Assembly: GCA_017937885.1 (NCBI GenBank)
Contig: JAGBCS010000078.1
Coordinates: 1-48,039, forward strand
From: Bacteroidales bacterium
GTDB taxonomy: Bacteria; Bacteroidota; Bacteroidia; Bacteroidales; UBA932
Direction: 5' to 3'
DNA: 48,039 nt
The notes under the pieces: generated by a model
What the model was told of the DNA's origin: nothing
What the model saw: only the letters and a program-made list of their open reading frames with translations
The model's database searches: none
Part shown: one piece after another, positions 32,149-41,357 of the stretch
Numbering within the stretch: the stretch's first letter is position 1
Layout of the letters: each line of letters begins with the position of its first letter
Translations under genes and position numbers: made by a program

Positions 32149-32880
32149 ATGGGAAGAGCATTTGAGTTCCGCAAGGAAAGAAAGTTCAAGAGATGGGGTC
32201 ATATGGCCCGCGTCTTCACCAAGATCGGTAAGGAAATCACCATCGCTGTAAAGCAGGGAGGTCCAGATGTGACAGGAAACCCTCGTCTTCGCGCACTTAT
32301 CCAGACCGCACGCAGCGAGAACATGCCTAAGGATAACATCGAGCGCGCCATTAAGAGGGCGACCGATAAGGATCAGGCTGATTACAAGGAGGTTGTATTC
32401 GAGGGATACGGTCCTCACGGCATCGCAGTCCTCGTTGAGGCAGCTACCGACAACAACAACCGTACTGTAGCAAACGTACGTTCATATTTCACAAAGAGCG
32501 GCGGATCGCTCGGAACATCAGGAAGCGTAGACTACATGTTCGACCGCAAGTGCATGTTCCGCATGAAGACTGCCAATCCGTACGATCTCGAGGAGCTCGA
32601 GCTTGAGCTTATCGATTATGGAGTGGAGGAGATCTTCGAGGAGGAGAACGAGAACGAAGAGATGGAGATCGTGCTCTATGGTGAGTTCACAGCGTTCAAC
32701 ACCATCCAGAAATGGATCGAGGACAACGGCTATGAGCTTGTAGCGGCAGAGTTCACCCGTCTTCCTAACGTAGAGCTCAAGGAGCTTTCTGCAGAGGACA
32801 AGGCTGACGTCGAGAAGCTCATCGAGCGCATCGAAGAGGATGATGACGTTCAGAACGTATATACTACAATGCAGCCGTAA
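32149..32880 (+). CDS. yebC: YebC/TACO1 family protein
   Basis: This 243-residue protein begins MGRAFEFRKERKFKRWGHMA and has the family core NPRLRALIQTARSENMPKDN and YGPHGIAVLVEAATDNNNRT. Family members were first described as transcription regulators (PmpR). More recent work assigns YebC/TACO1 to translation of proline-rich and other stalling sequences. It has full family length and is followed by a strong terminator. Confidence 0.93.
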   Translation: MGRAFEFRKERKFKRWGHMARVFTKIGKEITIAVKQGGPDVTGNPRLRALIQTARSENMPKDNIERAIKRATDKDQADYKEVVFEGYGPHGIAVLVEAATDNNNRTVANVRSYFTKSGGSLGTSGSVDYMFDRKCMFRMKTANPYDLEELELELIDYGVEEIFEEENENEEMEIVLYGEFTAFNTIQKWIEDNGYELVAAEFTRLPNVELKELSAEDKADVEKLIERIEEDDDVQNVYTTMQP

Positions 32881-32898
32881 TTTCACCACGATACTCAG

Positions 32899-32929
32899 AA
32901 AAAGGACGACCGTCTGGCCGTCCTTTTTT
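32899..32929 (+). terminator. Rho-independent terminator after yebC
   Basis: AAAAAGGACG (32899-32908) pairs with CGTCCTTTTT (32919-32928), ending in a T-run. It lies 18 nt after the yebC stop. Confidence 0.85.
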
Positions 32930-32938
32930 CGTATTTCA

Positions 32939-32959
32939 CCACAAGGATATGAATTGTGG
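32939..32959. promoter_or_regulatory. Inverted repeat CCACAA / TTGTGG upstream of mmdA
   Basis: A 6-bp inverted repeat (32939-32944 and 32954-32959) lies about 30 nt upstream of the -33 box of the decarboxylase operon. It may be an operator, but the evidence is weak. Confidence 0.25.
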
Positions 32960-32989
32960 CGGAATATCATGACCTGTGGTATGATTTTA

Positions 32990-33019
32990 TTTGCAGGAAA
33001 AGAAAAAACACTATCTTTG
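32990..33019 (+). promoter_or_regulatory. Promoter of the methylmalonyl-CoA decarboxylase operon
   Basis: TTTG (32990-32993), an 18-nt spacer and TATCTTTG (33012-33019) give one of the clearest Bacteroidota promoters in the window. The leader to 33057 is about 31 nt. Confidence 0.7.
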
Positions 33020-33056
33020 TCGTATTGATAAAACCAAACCAGATCATAAGATAATT

Positions 33057-34619
33057 ATGAGCATTCAACAGGAAAAGATTAAGGAGCTTGTAGAGCGTCG
33101 CGCCGCCGCACGGATGGGCGGAGGACAGAAGCGTATTGACGCCCAGCACGCGAAAGGCAAGTTCACGGCACGCGAAAGGATCGCGATGCTTCTTGACGAA
33201 GGCAGCTTTGAAGAGTTCGACATGTTCGTACAGCATCGCTGCACAAACTTCGGCATGGAAAAGACAAAGTTTGACGGAGATGGAGTGGTGACCGGCCAGG
33301 GAACCATAGACGGCCGTCTGGTATATGTATTCGCACAAGACTTCACAGTGACCGGAGGATCCATGTCTGAAACAATGGCACAGAAGATATGCAAGGTCAT
33401 GGATATGGCAGTCCGCAACGGTGCGCCGTTCATCGGCATCAACGATTCAGGCGGAGCGCGTATCCAGGAGGGCATATGCTCGCTGGCGGGATTCGGTGAG
33501 ATCTTCGAAAGAAACATTCTTGCTTCGGGCGTGGTCCCTCAGATTTCAGGTATATTCGGTCCATGTGCCGGAGGAGCGGTCTACTCCCCTGCTCTTACCG
33601 ACTTTACGGTCATGATCAAGGATACGTCATATATGTTCCTTACCGGCCCGGGCGTCGTGAAGACCGTGACAGGAGAAAGCGTGACTCAGGAAGAGCTCGG
33701 AGGTGCAAGTGTGCATGGCACGAAGAGCGGTGTCGCCCATTTCGCAGCAGCCGATGAAGCCGAAGGCATACAGACGATCAAGGATCTGCTCAGCTTCCTT
33801 CCGTCAAACAATCGAGAAGAGGCTCCTTTCGTGGAGACAGCTGACCCTGCAGGACGTGTCGATGACGCACTGAACGACATAATCCCGGACAATCCGAACA
33901 AGGCATACGACATGTATCAGGTGATCGGAAGCATAGTCGATGACGGCAGATTCCTTGAGGTTCACAAGAGCTGGGCAAAGAACATCATCGTCGGTTTTGC
34001 GCACATGAACGGACGTTCTGTCGGCATTGTAGCGAACCAGCCGAAGATTCTCGCGGGCGTACTGGACATCAACGCCTCACGCAAGGCGGCACGCTTCGTG
34101 CGCTTCTGCGACGCATTCAACATCCCGCTTGTGACCCTCGTCGACGTACCTGGCTTCCTCTGCGGCACACAGCAGGAATACGGCGGCATCATCACGCACG
34201 GAGCAAAGCTGCTATACGCATATGGCGAAGCTACAGTCCCTAAGGTGACCGTAACGCTGAGAAAATCTTATGGCGGTGCGCATATCACCATGAGCTGCAA
34301 GCAGTTGCGCGGAGACATCAATTATGCATGGCCTTCAGCGAATATAGCAGTGATGGGCGCAGAAGGTGCTGTTGAGATCCTTTACTCAAAAGAGATCAAG
34401 GCGATCGCCGATCCTGAAGAGCAGGCAAAGGCCGCACAGGAAAGGAAGAACGAGTACAACGACCTCTTCTGCAATCCATACAATGCAGCGTCATACGGCT
34501 ATATCGATGATGTAATCGAGCCTAGGAACACCCGTTTCCGCGTTATCAGAGCTCTCGAGCAGCTCGCAGGCAAGAAGCAGCAGAATCCTTGGAAGAAACA
34601 CGACAACCTGCCATTATAA
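33057..34619 (+). CDS. mmdA: Methylmalonyl-CoA decarboxylase alpha (carboxyltransferase) subunit
   Basis: The ATG at 33057 ([20 protein letters not shown]) is used, since an upstream ATG at 32991 lies in the promoter. The 520-residue biotin-dependent carboxyltransferase has the crotonase-fold halves with [29 protein letters not shown] and [17 protein letters not shown]. It moves CO2 from (S)-methylmalonyl-CoA to biotin, forming propionyl-CoA. Homologous PccB subunits look very similar. The neighbours (gamma, biotin carrier and sodium-pump beta genes, with no biotin carboxylase) decide for the decarboxylase. This is the last step from succinate to propionate. Confidence 0.93.
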   Translation: MSIQQEKIKELVERRAAARMGGGQKRIDAQHAKGKFTARERIAMLLDEGSFEEFDMFVQHRCTNFGMEKTKFDGDGVVTGQGTIDGRLVYVFAQDFTVTGGSMSETMAQKICKVMDMAVRNGAPFIGINDSGGARIQEGICSLAGFGEIFERNILASGVVPQISGIFGPCAGGAVYSPALTDFTVMIKDTSYMFLTGPGVVKTVTGESVTQEELGGASVHGTKSGVAHFAAADEAEGIQTIKDLLSFLPSNNREEAPFVETADPAGRVDDALNDIIPDNPNKAYDMYQVIGSIVDDGRFLEVHKSWAKNIIVGFAHMNGRSVGIVANQPKILAGVLDINASRKAARFVRFCDAFNIPLVTLVDVPGFLCGTQQEYGGIITHGAKLLYAYGEATVPKVTVTLRKSYGGAHITMSCKQLRGDINYAWPSANIAVMGAEGAVEILYSKEIKAIADPEEQAKAAQERKNEYNDLFCNPYNAASYGYIDDVIEPRNTRFRVIRALEQLAGKKQQNPWKKHDNLPL

Positions 34620-34631
34620 AGACTTGAGGAC

Positions 34632-35009
34632 ATGAACGGATTTATGTTATTGCAGGCATCGCAGACTGTCGCCGAGAAAAGTGCAGACATGCTGGAGAAA
34701 GATCCGCACGGAGCCATAATAACCCTGGTATCCGTTACCGTGGTCTTTACTGCTCTGGTAATACTGTACTTTGCCTATACATTCATAGGAAAGATCTCGT
34801 CAGGACAGTTCAGGCTTCCGGAAAGAAAGAAGAAGCCTAAGACTGCCAAAGGATGCCCCGATGCGGAAATCGCAGCCGCCATCGCCATGGCTCTCGACCA
34901 GGAAATGAACGGCGAGGTTTACGCTGCCATCGGAATGGCAATGCACCAGTATCTGAACGATACGGTACACGATATGGAAAGTTACATCATAACTATAAGA
35001 AGAAAATAA
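34632..35009 (+). CDS. Sodium-pump decarboxylase gamma/delta subunit (OadG family)
   Basis: This 125-residue protein has one membrane segment at about 28-52 (IITLVSVTVVFTALVILYFAY) and a charged cytoplasmic tail (RKKKPKTAK). Such small subunits hold the carboxyltransferase and membrane pump together. The operon position directly after mmdA supports the call; sequence similarity within this family is low. Confidence 0.82.
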   Translation: MNGFMLLQASQTVAEKSADMLEKDPHGAIITLVSVTVVFTALVILYFAYTFIGKISSGQFRLPERKKKPKTAKGCPDAEIAAAIAMALDQEMNGEVYAAIGMAMHQYLNDTVHDMESYIITIRRK

Positions 35010-35012
35010 CTC

Positions 35013-35447
35013 ATGAAAACTTATAAATTCAAGATCAACGGCAACGAGTACAATGTTGCGATCAATTCAGTAGAAGGTAAGAACGCTTCAGTCACAGTGA
35101 ACGGTACAGACTATCAGGTGGAGCTTGAGGAAGCACCTGCTGCAGCGCCTGTACAGGCTCCTGCAGCCGCTCCGGTTCAGGCTGCGCCATCACCGGCACC
35201 AGCTCCAGCCGCAGCCCCCGCTCCATCAGGAGCAGGCAAAGCCGTTACATCACCTCTACCTGGAGTCATCATTGCAGTAAAGGTCAACGTAGGTGATACA
35301 GTAAAGGCAGGTCAGGAAGTTGCAGTGCTTGAAGCCATGAAGATGGAAAACTCCATCGAGGCAACTCATGACGGTACAGTAACAGCCATCAACGTAGCAA
35401 AGGGCGACTCTGTACTTGAAGGCGCTCCAATCGTAACTATCGGATAA
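35013..35447 (+). CDS. Biotin carboxyl carrier subunit of the decarboxylase
   Basis: This 144-residue protein has an N-terminal assembly region, then an Ala/Pro-rich flexible linker (about 46-74) and a biotinyl domain with the biotin lysine in LEAMKMEN (K near 111). The linker lets the biotin reach both the carboxyltransferase and the membrane pump. The gaps are 3 nt upstream and 2 nt downstream. Confidence 0.93.
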   Translation: MKTYKFKINGNEYNVAINSVEGKNASVTVNGTDYQVELEEAPAAAPVQAPAAAPVQAAPSPAPAPAAAPAPSGAGKAVTSPLPGVIIAVKVNVGDTVKAGQEVAVLEAMKMENSIEATHDGTVTAINVAKGDSVLEGAPIVTIG

Positions 35448-35449
35448 TC

Positions 35450-36592
35450 ATGAATACCATTTTCGAAAGTCTGCAGCAGTTCTGGAGCTATACCGGATTC
35501 GCCAACATGACATGGCAGCACATCGTCATGATAGCGATAGGCATAGCCTTCATAACCGTCGCCATCTTGAAAGACTGGGAACCGCTGCTTCTTGTACCTA
35601 TCGGATTCGGAATGATCATAGGAAACATTCCCTTTGTTTCAGGTCTGAATATCGGCATATATGAAGAAGGTTCGGTGATGAACATCCTATATCAAGGTGT
35701 TCAGAAGGGCTGGTATCCGCCTCTCATATTTCTGGGTATCGGAGCCATGACCGACTTCTCGGCACTCATATCCCAGCCTCGCCTGATGCTTATCGGTGCA
35801 GCAGCACAGATCGGTATCTTCGGAGCATATGTCATAGCCCTTCATATGGGATTCACCCCAGCCGAATCCGGAGCCATCGGAATCATCGGTGGTGCGGACG
35901 GTCCGACAGCCATCTTCCTTTCATCAAAGCTTGCCCCTCATCAGATGGGTGCCATTGCCGTATCGGCCTATTCCTACATGGCTCTCGTACCAGTCATACA
36001 GCGTCCTATAATGCTTCTTCTGACCACCAAGAAGGAAAGACTTATCAGAATGGCAGCCCCGAGACCGGTATCGCAGAAGGAAAAGATAATCTTCCCTATA
36101 GTCGGATTCATACTGACAGCAATGATAGTCCCTTCAGGAATGCCGCTTCTGGGCATGTTGTTCTTCGGTAACCTGCTGAAGGAAAGCGGTGTGACAAAGC
36201 GCCTCGCCGAAACAGCACGCGGACCGCTCATCGATGTCGTTACCATACTCATCGGCATCACAGTAGGTTGTTCTACTCAGGCAGACGAATTTCTGACAGG
36301 AGATTCAATCAAGATTTTCCTTCTTGGACTCCTTTCATTCGTGATTGCCACCACATGCGGTGTCCTTTTCGTGAAGTTCATGAATCTCTTCTGCAAGGAA
36401 GGCAGAAAGATAAACCCGCTTATCGGAAATGCAGGTGTGTCGGCAGTTCCGGATGCTGCGCGTGTTTCTCAGAATGTGGGACGTGAATTCGACAAGAACA
36501 ACCACTTGCTGATGCATGCCATGGCACCTAATGTTGCAGGTGTGATAGGCTCGGCCGTAGCTGCCGGCATCCTGCTCAGTTTCCTAGGATAA
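35450..36592 (+). CDS. mmdB: Na+-pumping decarboxylase beta subunit (OadB/MmdB family)
   Basis: This 380-residue integral membrane protein has about nine to eleven membrane helices. The conserved GIIGGADGPTAIFLSSKLAP carries the Asp needed for Na+ binding and carboxybiotin decarboxylation. GNAGVSAVPDAARVSQ and HAMAPNVAGVIGSAVAAG are further family motifs. It frees CO2 from biotin and exports Na+, storing part of the decarboxylation energy. It ends the operon. Confidence 0.94.
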   Translation: MNTIFESLQQFWSYTGFANMTWQHIVMIAIGIAFITVAILKDWEPLLLVPIGFGMIIGNIPFVSGLNIGIYEEGSVMNILYQGVQKGWYPPLIFLGIGAMTDFSALISQPRLMLIGAAAQIGIFGAYVIALHMGFTPAESGAIGIIGGADGPTAIFLSSKLAPHQMGAIAVSAYSYMALVPVIQRPIMLLLTTKKERLIRMAAPRPVSQKEKIIFPIVGFILTAMIVPSGMPLLGMLFFGNLLKESGVTKRLAETARGPLIDVVTILIGITVGCSTQADEFLTGDSIKIFLLGLLSFVIATTCGVLFVKFMNLFCKEGRKINPLIGNAGVSAVPDAARVSQNVGREFDKNNHLLMHAMAPNVAGVIGSAVAAGILLSFLG

Positions 36593-36670
36593 CCGGCAGT
36601 TCCAGGGCATCATGCAACTATCTGCAAATCAGTATAAAAACCGCTTATTCTTTTCTCTTTCCAGACACGA

Positions 36671-36701
36671 TTGTTAAAATCGTTTGTTATTCGTAATTTT
36701 G
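36671..36701 (+). promoter_or_regulatory. Promoter of metH, near-leaderless
   Basis: TTG (36671-36673) and TAATTTTG (36694-36701) are 20 nt apart. The ATG at 36711 is 9 nt beyond the -7 box, so the mRNA should begin only a few bases before the start codon. This leaves no room for a cobalamin or SAM riboswitch ahead of metH. Confidence 0.6.
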
Positions 36702-36710
36702 CAGAATTTG

Positions 36711-39700
36711 ATGGAACAGAATAATACAATACTGATTCTGGATGGTGCAATGGGCACGATGATCCAGAGATACGGACTCGCTGAGGAAGATTACCACAGC
36801 GGTCCGTTCTCCTCTTGTATCAAGGAACTCAGGGGCAATAATGAATGTCTCAACCTGACACACCCGGAGATCATAAAGCAGATTCACAAGGAATACATTG
36901 CTGCCGGGGCAGATATCATCGAGACCAACACGTTCAGCGCTAACGTCATCTCACAGAGAGAATACGGCTGTGAGGATTTTGCAGAGCAGATGGCATATGA
37001 AGGCGCGAGGATTGCCCGTGAGGCAGCAGATGAGGCTGCACAAATGGCTGCGTCTGTCGGACTCTCCCGCAAGGTCTGGGTGGCAGGCAGCATGGGACCT
37101 ACCTCAAAGTCGCTCTCGCTGTCTCCTGATGTGGCAGACCCGGCTTTCAGGCCTTATTCATTCGATCAGATGAAGGATGCCTACCGCGCGCAGGCCGAAG
37201 CACTGATCAGCGGCGGGGCAGACATTCTCCTTATCGAGACATGCTTTGACGCTCTCAATGTCAAGGCTGCTTTGGCTGCCATCGCTGAAATGGATAAGAA
37301 CAGCAGGAGTGTTATTCCTGTAATGATTTCGGTATCGGTTGGAGACAGGAGCGGAAGGACGCTGACGGGCCAGACTCTTGAGGCATTCTACACATCTGTC
37401 CGCCACTACCCTATCATGTCCTTCGGACTCAACTGTTCCCTCGGAGCGGCAGAGCTTATGCCTCTTGTCGAAGACATGAACAGATGGTGCGGATGCGCAG
37501 TCAGCTGCTATCCGAACGCAGGACTGCCGAATGAGATGGGCGGATATGATCAGAGTCCGGAAGAAATGGCATCGCAGATCAGGGAGATGGCCTCTCGCGG
37601 CCTCATAAACATAGCCGGAGGATGCTGCGGAACGACTCCTGATCATATCAAGGCAATATCCAAGGCAATCAAAGGCATCAAACCTCGCCAATGGTCCGCA
37701 AATAAGGCCGTCTTCACGGACGGGACACTGAAAGTCAGCGGTCTGGAAGCGGTTACCGTAGATGTGAAGCGCATCAATTTCACAAATGTCGGTGAACGTA
37801 CCAATGTCGCCGGATCAAGAAAGTTCGCACGTCTGATTTCGGAAGGGAAATATGACGAAGCGCTGCAGATTGCTGCAAGACAGATCGAGGACGGTGCGTC
37901 AATCATAGATATAAACATGGATGACGCAATGCTGGACAGTTCGAGTGAGATGGAGAGATTCGTCAGATACATCTCAAACGACCCGGCGGTTGCCAGGGCA
38001 GCTCTCATGATCGATTCCTCCCATTGGGAGACGATTCTCGCAGGCCTGAAGAACGCCCAGGGCAAATGTATCGTCAATTCGATCAGCCTGAAGGAAGGCG
38101 AAGATGCATTCATCAGTAAAGCACAGGCCATCAAGGCATTAGGAGCAGCGATGGTTGTGATGGCCTTTGATGAAAAAGGCCAGGCAACCACTTATGAAAG
38201 AAAGATCGAGATATGCGGAAGGGCATACAGGCTTCTGACAGAACAAGCCGGTATCGCACCTGAAGACATCATATTCGACGTGAACATACTGTCCATCGGT
38301 ACAGGTATCGCAGATCATGCGAAATATGCCGTAGACTTCATCGAGGCCGTCAGATGGATAAAGGCGAATCTTCCCGGAGCGCTGACATCAGGCGGCGTAT
38401 CCAACCTTTCTTTCGCTTTCCGCGGAAACAACGCCGTACGCGAGGCCATGCACTCCGCATTCCTGTACCATGCCATAAAGGCTGGTCTGGACATGGCGAT
38501 AGTAAATCCTTCAATGCTCCAGGTATATGATGAAATCGAGCCGGAGCTCCTGAAATGTGTTGAGGATGTGATACTTGACCGGGATGCAAAAGCTACGGAA
38601 AGACTAATAGAAAAGGCCTCACGCATGCTTGAAGAAAAGAATGATGTCAAGCCTGCGGAAACAGAATCATCCCTCACCTCACTTGAAGAAAGACTCGTGA
38701 ATACTCTCGTAAAGGGAAAGGGAGACAATCTTGAGAATGACCTCAAGGAGGGAATGCAGAAATACGGAAGTGCACTGAGTATCATCGAAGGACCACTCAT
38801 GGAGGGAATGGAAACCGTGGGAAGGCTCTTCGGTGACGGAAAGATGTTCCTCCCGCAAGTCGTGAAGTCGGCCAAGGTCATGAGGGATGCCGTAGAAATA
38901 CTAGAGCCGTTTATGGAGACAGGCAGCAAGGAAAGTGACAAGCCGAAAGTCGTGATAGCTACTGTTAAGGGTGATGTCCACGACATTGGCAAGAACATTA
39001 CCGGTATCGTACTGGCCTGCAACGGTTTTGAAGTTCACGACCTCGGAGTCATGGTAGACAGGGACACGATACTTGACGAGGCCGAACGGCTCAGTGCAGA
39101 CATTGTTGCCGTAAGCGGACTGATCACTCCTTCGCTGTATCAGATGGAGGAGATATGCAGGGCGATGGCCGAAAGGAGAATGACGATACCGCTGCTGATC
39201 GGTGGTGCGACAACCTCGGCAGTCCATACAGCAGTAAAGCTTGCACCATTATACGCGCACGTATTCTACGGCGCAGATGCTTCAGCTGCAGCCGTACATG
39301 CAAAGAAGTGCATGTTGGACAGAGACACATTCGAGGCGGAGCAGCACAAGGAGCAGGAAAGGCTCAGGGAGATGTACATGAAGGAAGACAAGGCGACGCG
39401 TCCCGTCAGACAAGACATAAAGAAGGAAGCGGTGGGAAAGGCCTTTAAAGGCATTGCAATGGCACTTCCTCAGGACATTCTTCTCAGAGCCCTTACCTTG
39501 GACGAAGTGATGCCATATTTCGATTGGAAGATGTTCTATGCGATATGGGGCGTGAAATACGGAAGTCATGTACCGGAAGTGATGGAGCTGATCCAGCTGC
39601 GCAAGGATGCGGAAGCAGAACTTGAGATGCGTAATTTCAAGATCAGGATATCTGCCCGTTTCATGCCGGCATCAAGTGACGGAAAAGACATAATCTTCCC

Positions 39701-40268
39701 GGCAGACGGCCAGACAATAAGGATGCCGATGATGAGACAGGAGAACGGTAAAGGACTGTCTCTGTGCGATTTCGTAGCATCTGTTTCCAGTGAGGCCTCC
39801 TCTCCTTTCGGGATGTTTGCAGTAAGCGTGGAGCAAGGCAAGCACCATGAAGAGGGGTGCAGTTGTCCGGCCTGCGCAAACAGATATGAGGATCTGGTCG
39901 GGAAAACAATCAGAATGACACTTGCCGAGGCTGCTTCAAAGTGGCTGGATGCTGAGATTCTCCTCTCCGTCCGTGATAACGGAACGGAAGTCAAGGTGAT
40001 CAAGCCTGCGGCAGGATATGCGAGCTGTCCGGACCATACCTTGAAGGGAGACATCCTTAAGATGCTGTCTCCGGAACTTGGCATCAAGCTTACAGAAAGC
40101 TATGCAATGACCCCGGAATCAAGCATATGCGGCCTTATATTCATGCATCCGGAGGCAAGTTATCCGGATATCCGCCGCATCAGTCAGGATCAGTATGAAG
40201 ACTACGCAGCCAGAAGAGGCATGGATGACGAAACCGCCCGCCGCTTCCTCGGGCATCTGTTGAAATAG
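36711..40268 (+). CDS. metH: Cobalamin-dependent methionine synthase, full length
   Basis: The ATG at 36711 (MEQNNTILILDGAMGTMIQR) is used. The 1,185-residue enzyme has all four modules. The homocysteine domain has zinc ligands C242 (GLNCS) and C305/C306 (GGCCGTT). The methyl-THF domain (about 350-620) has NFTNVGERTNVAGS. The cobalamin domain (about 645-880) has the lower ligand H757 in KGDVHDIGKN. The C-terminal reactivation domain binds AdoMet (LTESYAMTPESSICGLIFMH). It methylates homocysteine using methyl-THF made by MetF, encoded next. Confidence 0.96.
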   Translation: MEQNNTILILDGAMGTMIQRYGLAEEDYHSGPFSSCIKELRGNNECLNLTHPEIIKQIHKEYIAAGADIIETNTFSANVISQREYGCEDFAEQMAYEGARIAREAADEAAQMAASVGLSRKVWVAGSMGPTSKSLSLSPDVADPAFRPYSFDQMKDAYRAQAEALISGGADILLIETCFDALNVKAALAAIAEMDKNSRSVIPVMISVSVGDRSGRTLTGQTLEAFYTSVRHYPIMSFGLNCSLGAAELMPLVEDMNRWCGCAVSCYPNAGLPNEMGGYDQSPEEMASQIREMASRGLINIAGGCCGTTPDHIKAISKAIKGIKPRQWSANKAVFTDGTLKVSGLEAVTVDVKRINFTNVGERTNVAGSRKFARLISEGKYDEALQIAARQIEDGASIIDINMDDAMLDSSSEMERFVRYISNDPAVARAALMIDSSHWETILAGLKNAQGKCIVNSISLKEGEDAFISKAQAIKALGAAMVVMAFDEKGQATTYERKIEICGRAYRLLTEQAGIAPEDIIFDVNILSIGTGIADHAKYAVDFIEAVRWIKANLPGALTSGGVSNLSFAFRGNNAVREAMHSAFLYHAIKAGLDMAIVNPSMLQVYDEIEPELLKCVEDVILDRDAKATERLIEKASRMLEEKNDVKPAETESSLTSLEERLVNTLVKGKGDNLENDLKEGMQKYGSALSIIEGPLMEGMETVGRLFGDGKMFLPQVVKSAKVMRDAVEILEPFMETGSKESDKPKVVIATVKGDVHDIGKNITGIVLACNGFEVHDLGVMVDRDTILDEAERLSADIVAVSGLITPSLYQMEEICRAMAERRMTIPLLIGGATTSAVHTAVKLAPLYAHVFYGADASAAAVHAKKCMLDRDTFEAEQHKEQERLREMYMKEDKATRPVRQDIKKEAVGKAFKGIAMALPQDILLRALTLDEVMPYFDWKMFYAIWGVKYGSHVPEVMELIQLRKDAEAELEMRNFKIRISARFMPASSDGKDIIFPADGQTIRMPMMRQENGKGLSLCDFVASVSSEASSPFGMFAVSVEQGKHHEEGCSCPACANRYEDLVGKTIRMTLAEAASKWLDAEILLSVRDNGTEVKVIKPAAGYASCPDHTLKGDILKMLSPELGIKLTESYAMTPESSICGLIFMHPEASYPDIRRISQDQYEDYAARRGMDDETARRFLGHLLK

Positions 40269-40303
40269 CGCAACACATAACTCTCTAAGAACCAAGAACT
40301 TAC

Positions 40304-40342
40304 TTTAATCACGTGCTCCCCTTTGGCAGCACGCAGATTAAA
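40304..40342 (+). promoter_or_regulatory. Conserved leader hairpin, copy 2, before metF
   Basis: TTTAATC (40304-40310) pairs with GATTAAA (40336-40342). Above it CGTGCT (40312-40317) pairs with AGCACG (40328-40333). The apical loop CCCCTTTGGC resembles copy 1 (5667-5700), while the basal stem is different in sequence yet fully paired. It lies between metH and metF, 41 nt before the metF start. It could be an attenuator, a processing site or a protein-binding leader. No T-run follows, so a simple terminator is unlikely. Confidence 0.55.
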
Positions 40343-40383
40343 CAAAGGATTGACATACAACGACTTACATTTCACAAAAAAAG

Positions 40384-41340
40384 ATGAAGGTATCTGAAAT
40401 ATTGGCGACAAGCACCAAGGCTTATCCTTCCTTGGAAATCGTACCGCCGCTGAGAGGCATGACTAAAAATGAACTTCTTGAGAGCATCGCTCCGTTCATG
40501 GAGTTCAACCCGAAATACATAAACGTGACCAGCCACAGGGACGAACATGAGTATCGTGAGGAGGCTGACGGCACCTTCAGCCGTCATCTCGTGCGCAACC
40601 GCATCAGCGAGACGACGGTATGCGCCGCAATCATGTCGCGTTACGATGTCGAAGTCGTGCCACATCTCATATGCGGAGGAAGCACGAGCGAAGAGATAGA
40701 GAGCAAGCTGGACAATCTTGAATTCCTTGGTATCAACAATATAGTCGCATTGAGAGGAGACTGCATCACAGGAGAGAAGCGCTTCACGCCGACTCCAGGA
40801 GGATACAGATACGCGAGCGAACTGGTCGAGGGGATAAGGAAGTATCAGGGAAGCGCCAGTTACAGGCGCAGCCGTAAATCGGAAGACGACAGATACTTCT
40901 GTATTGGAGTCGGAGCATATCCGGAAAAGCATTTCGAGGCCCCGAACATTGAGACTGATATTGCGAATCTGAAGAAGAAGGTAGATGCCGGCGCCGATTA
41001 CGTAGTGACTCAGATGTTCTTTGACAACCAGGTATATTATGACTTTATCGACAGATGCAGGGAAGCAGGAATAACCGTTCCGATCATCCCCGGCCTGAAG
41101 CCTCTGTCAACTTCCAGGCAGATCGCACTGCTGCCAGAGTCATTTTCCATCGACATTCCTCTCGAACTCACAGAAGAGATTGCCAAGGCCGGAGACGACA
41201 AAGAGAGAGTCTATCAGATAGGAACGGAATGGTGCACGATGCAATGCAAGGACCTGATCGCCCACGGAGCGCCGGCCGTGCATTTCTACACTATGGGCAA
41301 GTCGAAGAACATAATGGAAATATTAAGGGAGTGCTTCTGA
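40384..41340 (+). CDS. metF: Methylenetetrahydrofolate reductase
   Basis: This 318-residue flavin enzyme of the MetF family has SLEIVPPLRG in place of the classical FEFFPP motif, then ALRGDCITGEKRFTP, GADYVVTQMFFDNQVYYDFI, VPIIPGLKPLST and a C-terminal GAPAVHFYTMG. It reduces 5,10-methylene-THF, the product of the glycine cleavage system, to 5-methyl-THF for MetH. The terminator hairpin overlaps its stop codon. Confidence 0.94.
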   Translation: MKVSEILATSTKAYPSLEIVPPLRGMTKNELLESIAPFMEFNPKYINVTSHRDEHEYREEADGTFSRHLVRNRISETTVCAAIMSRYDVEVVPHLICGGSTSEEIESKLDNLEFLGINNIVALRGDCITGEKRFTPTPGGYRYASELVEGIRKYQGSASYRRSRKSEDDRYFCIGVGAYPEKHFEAPNIETDIANLKKKVDAGADYVVTQMFFDNQVYYDFIDRCREAGITVPIIPGLKPLSTSRQIALLPESFSIDIPLELTEEIAKAGDDKERVYQIGTEWCTMQCKDLIAHGAPAVHFYTMGKSKNIMEILRECF

Positions 41341-41357
41341 GCACTCCCCTTTTCTTT
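41327..41357 (+). terminator. Terminator overlapping the metF stop codon
   Basis: GGGAGTGC (41327-41334) pairs with GCACTCCC (41341-41348) around the loop TTCTGA, which contains the stop codon. CTTTTCTTT follows. It also lies just past the stop of the convergent gene at 41356. Confidence 0.7.

Noticed and set aside
36593..36710. Cobalamin or SAM riboswitch ahead of metH
   Set aside because: The promoter ends 9 nt before the start codon, and no B12-box-like or SAM-type core is visible in the gap.
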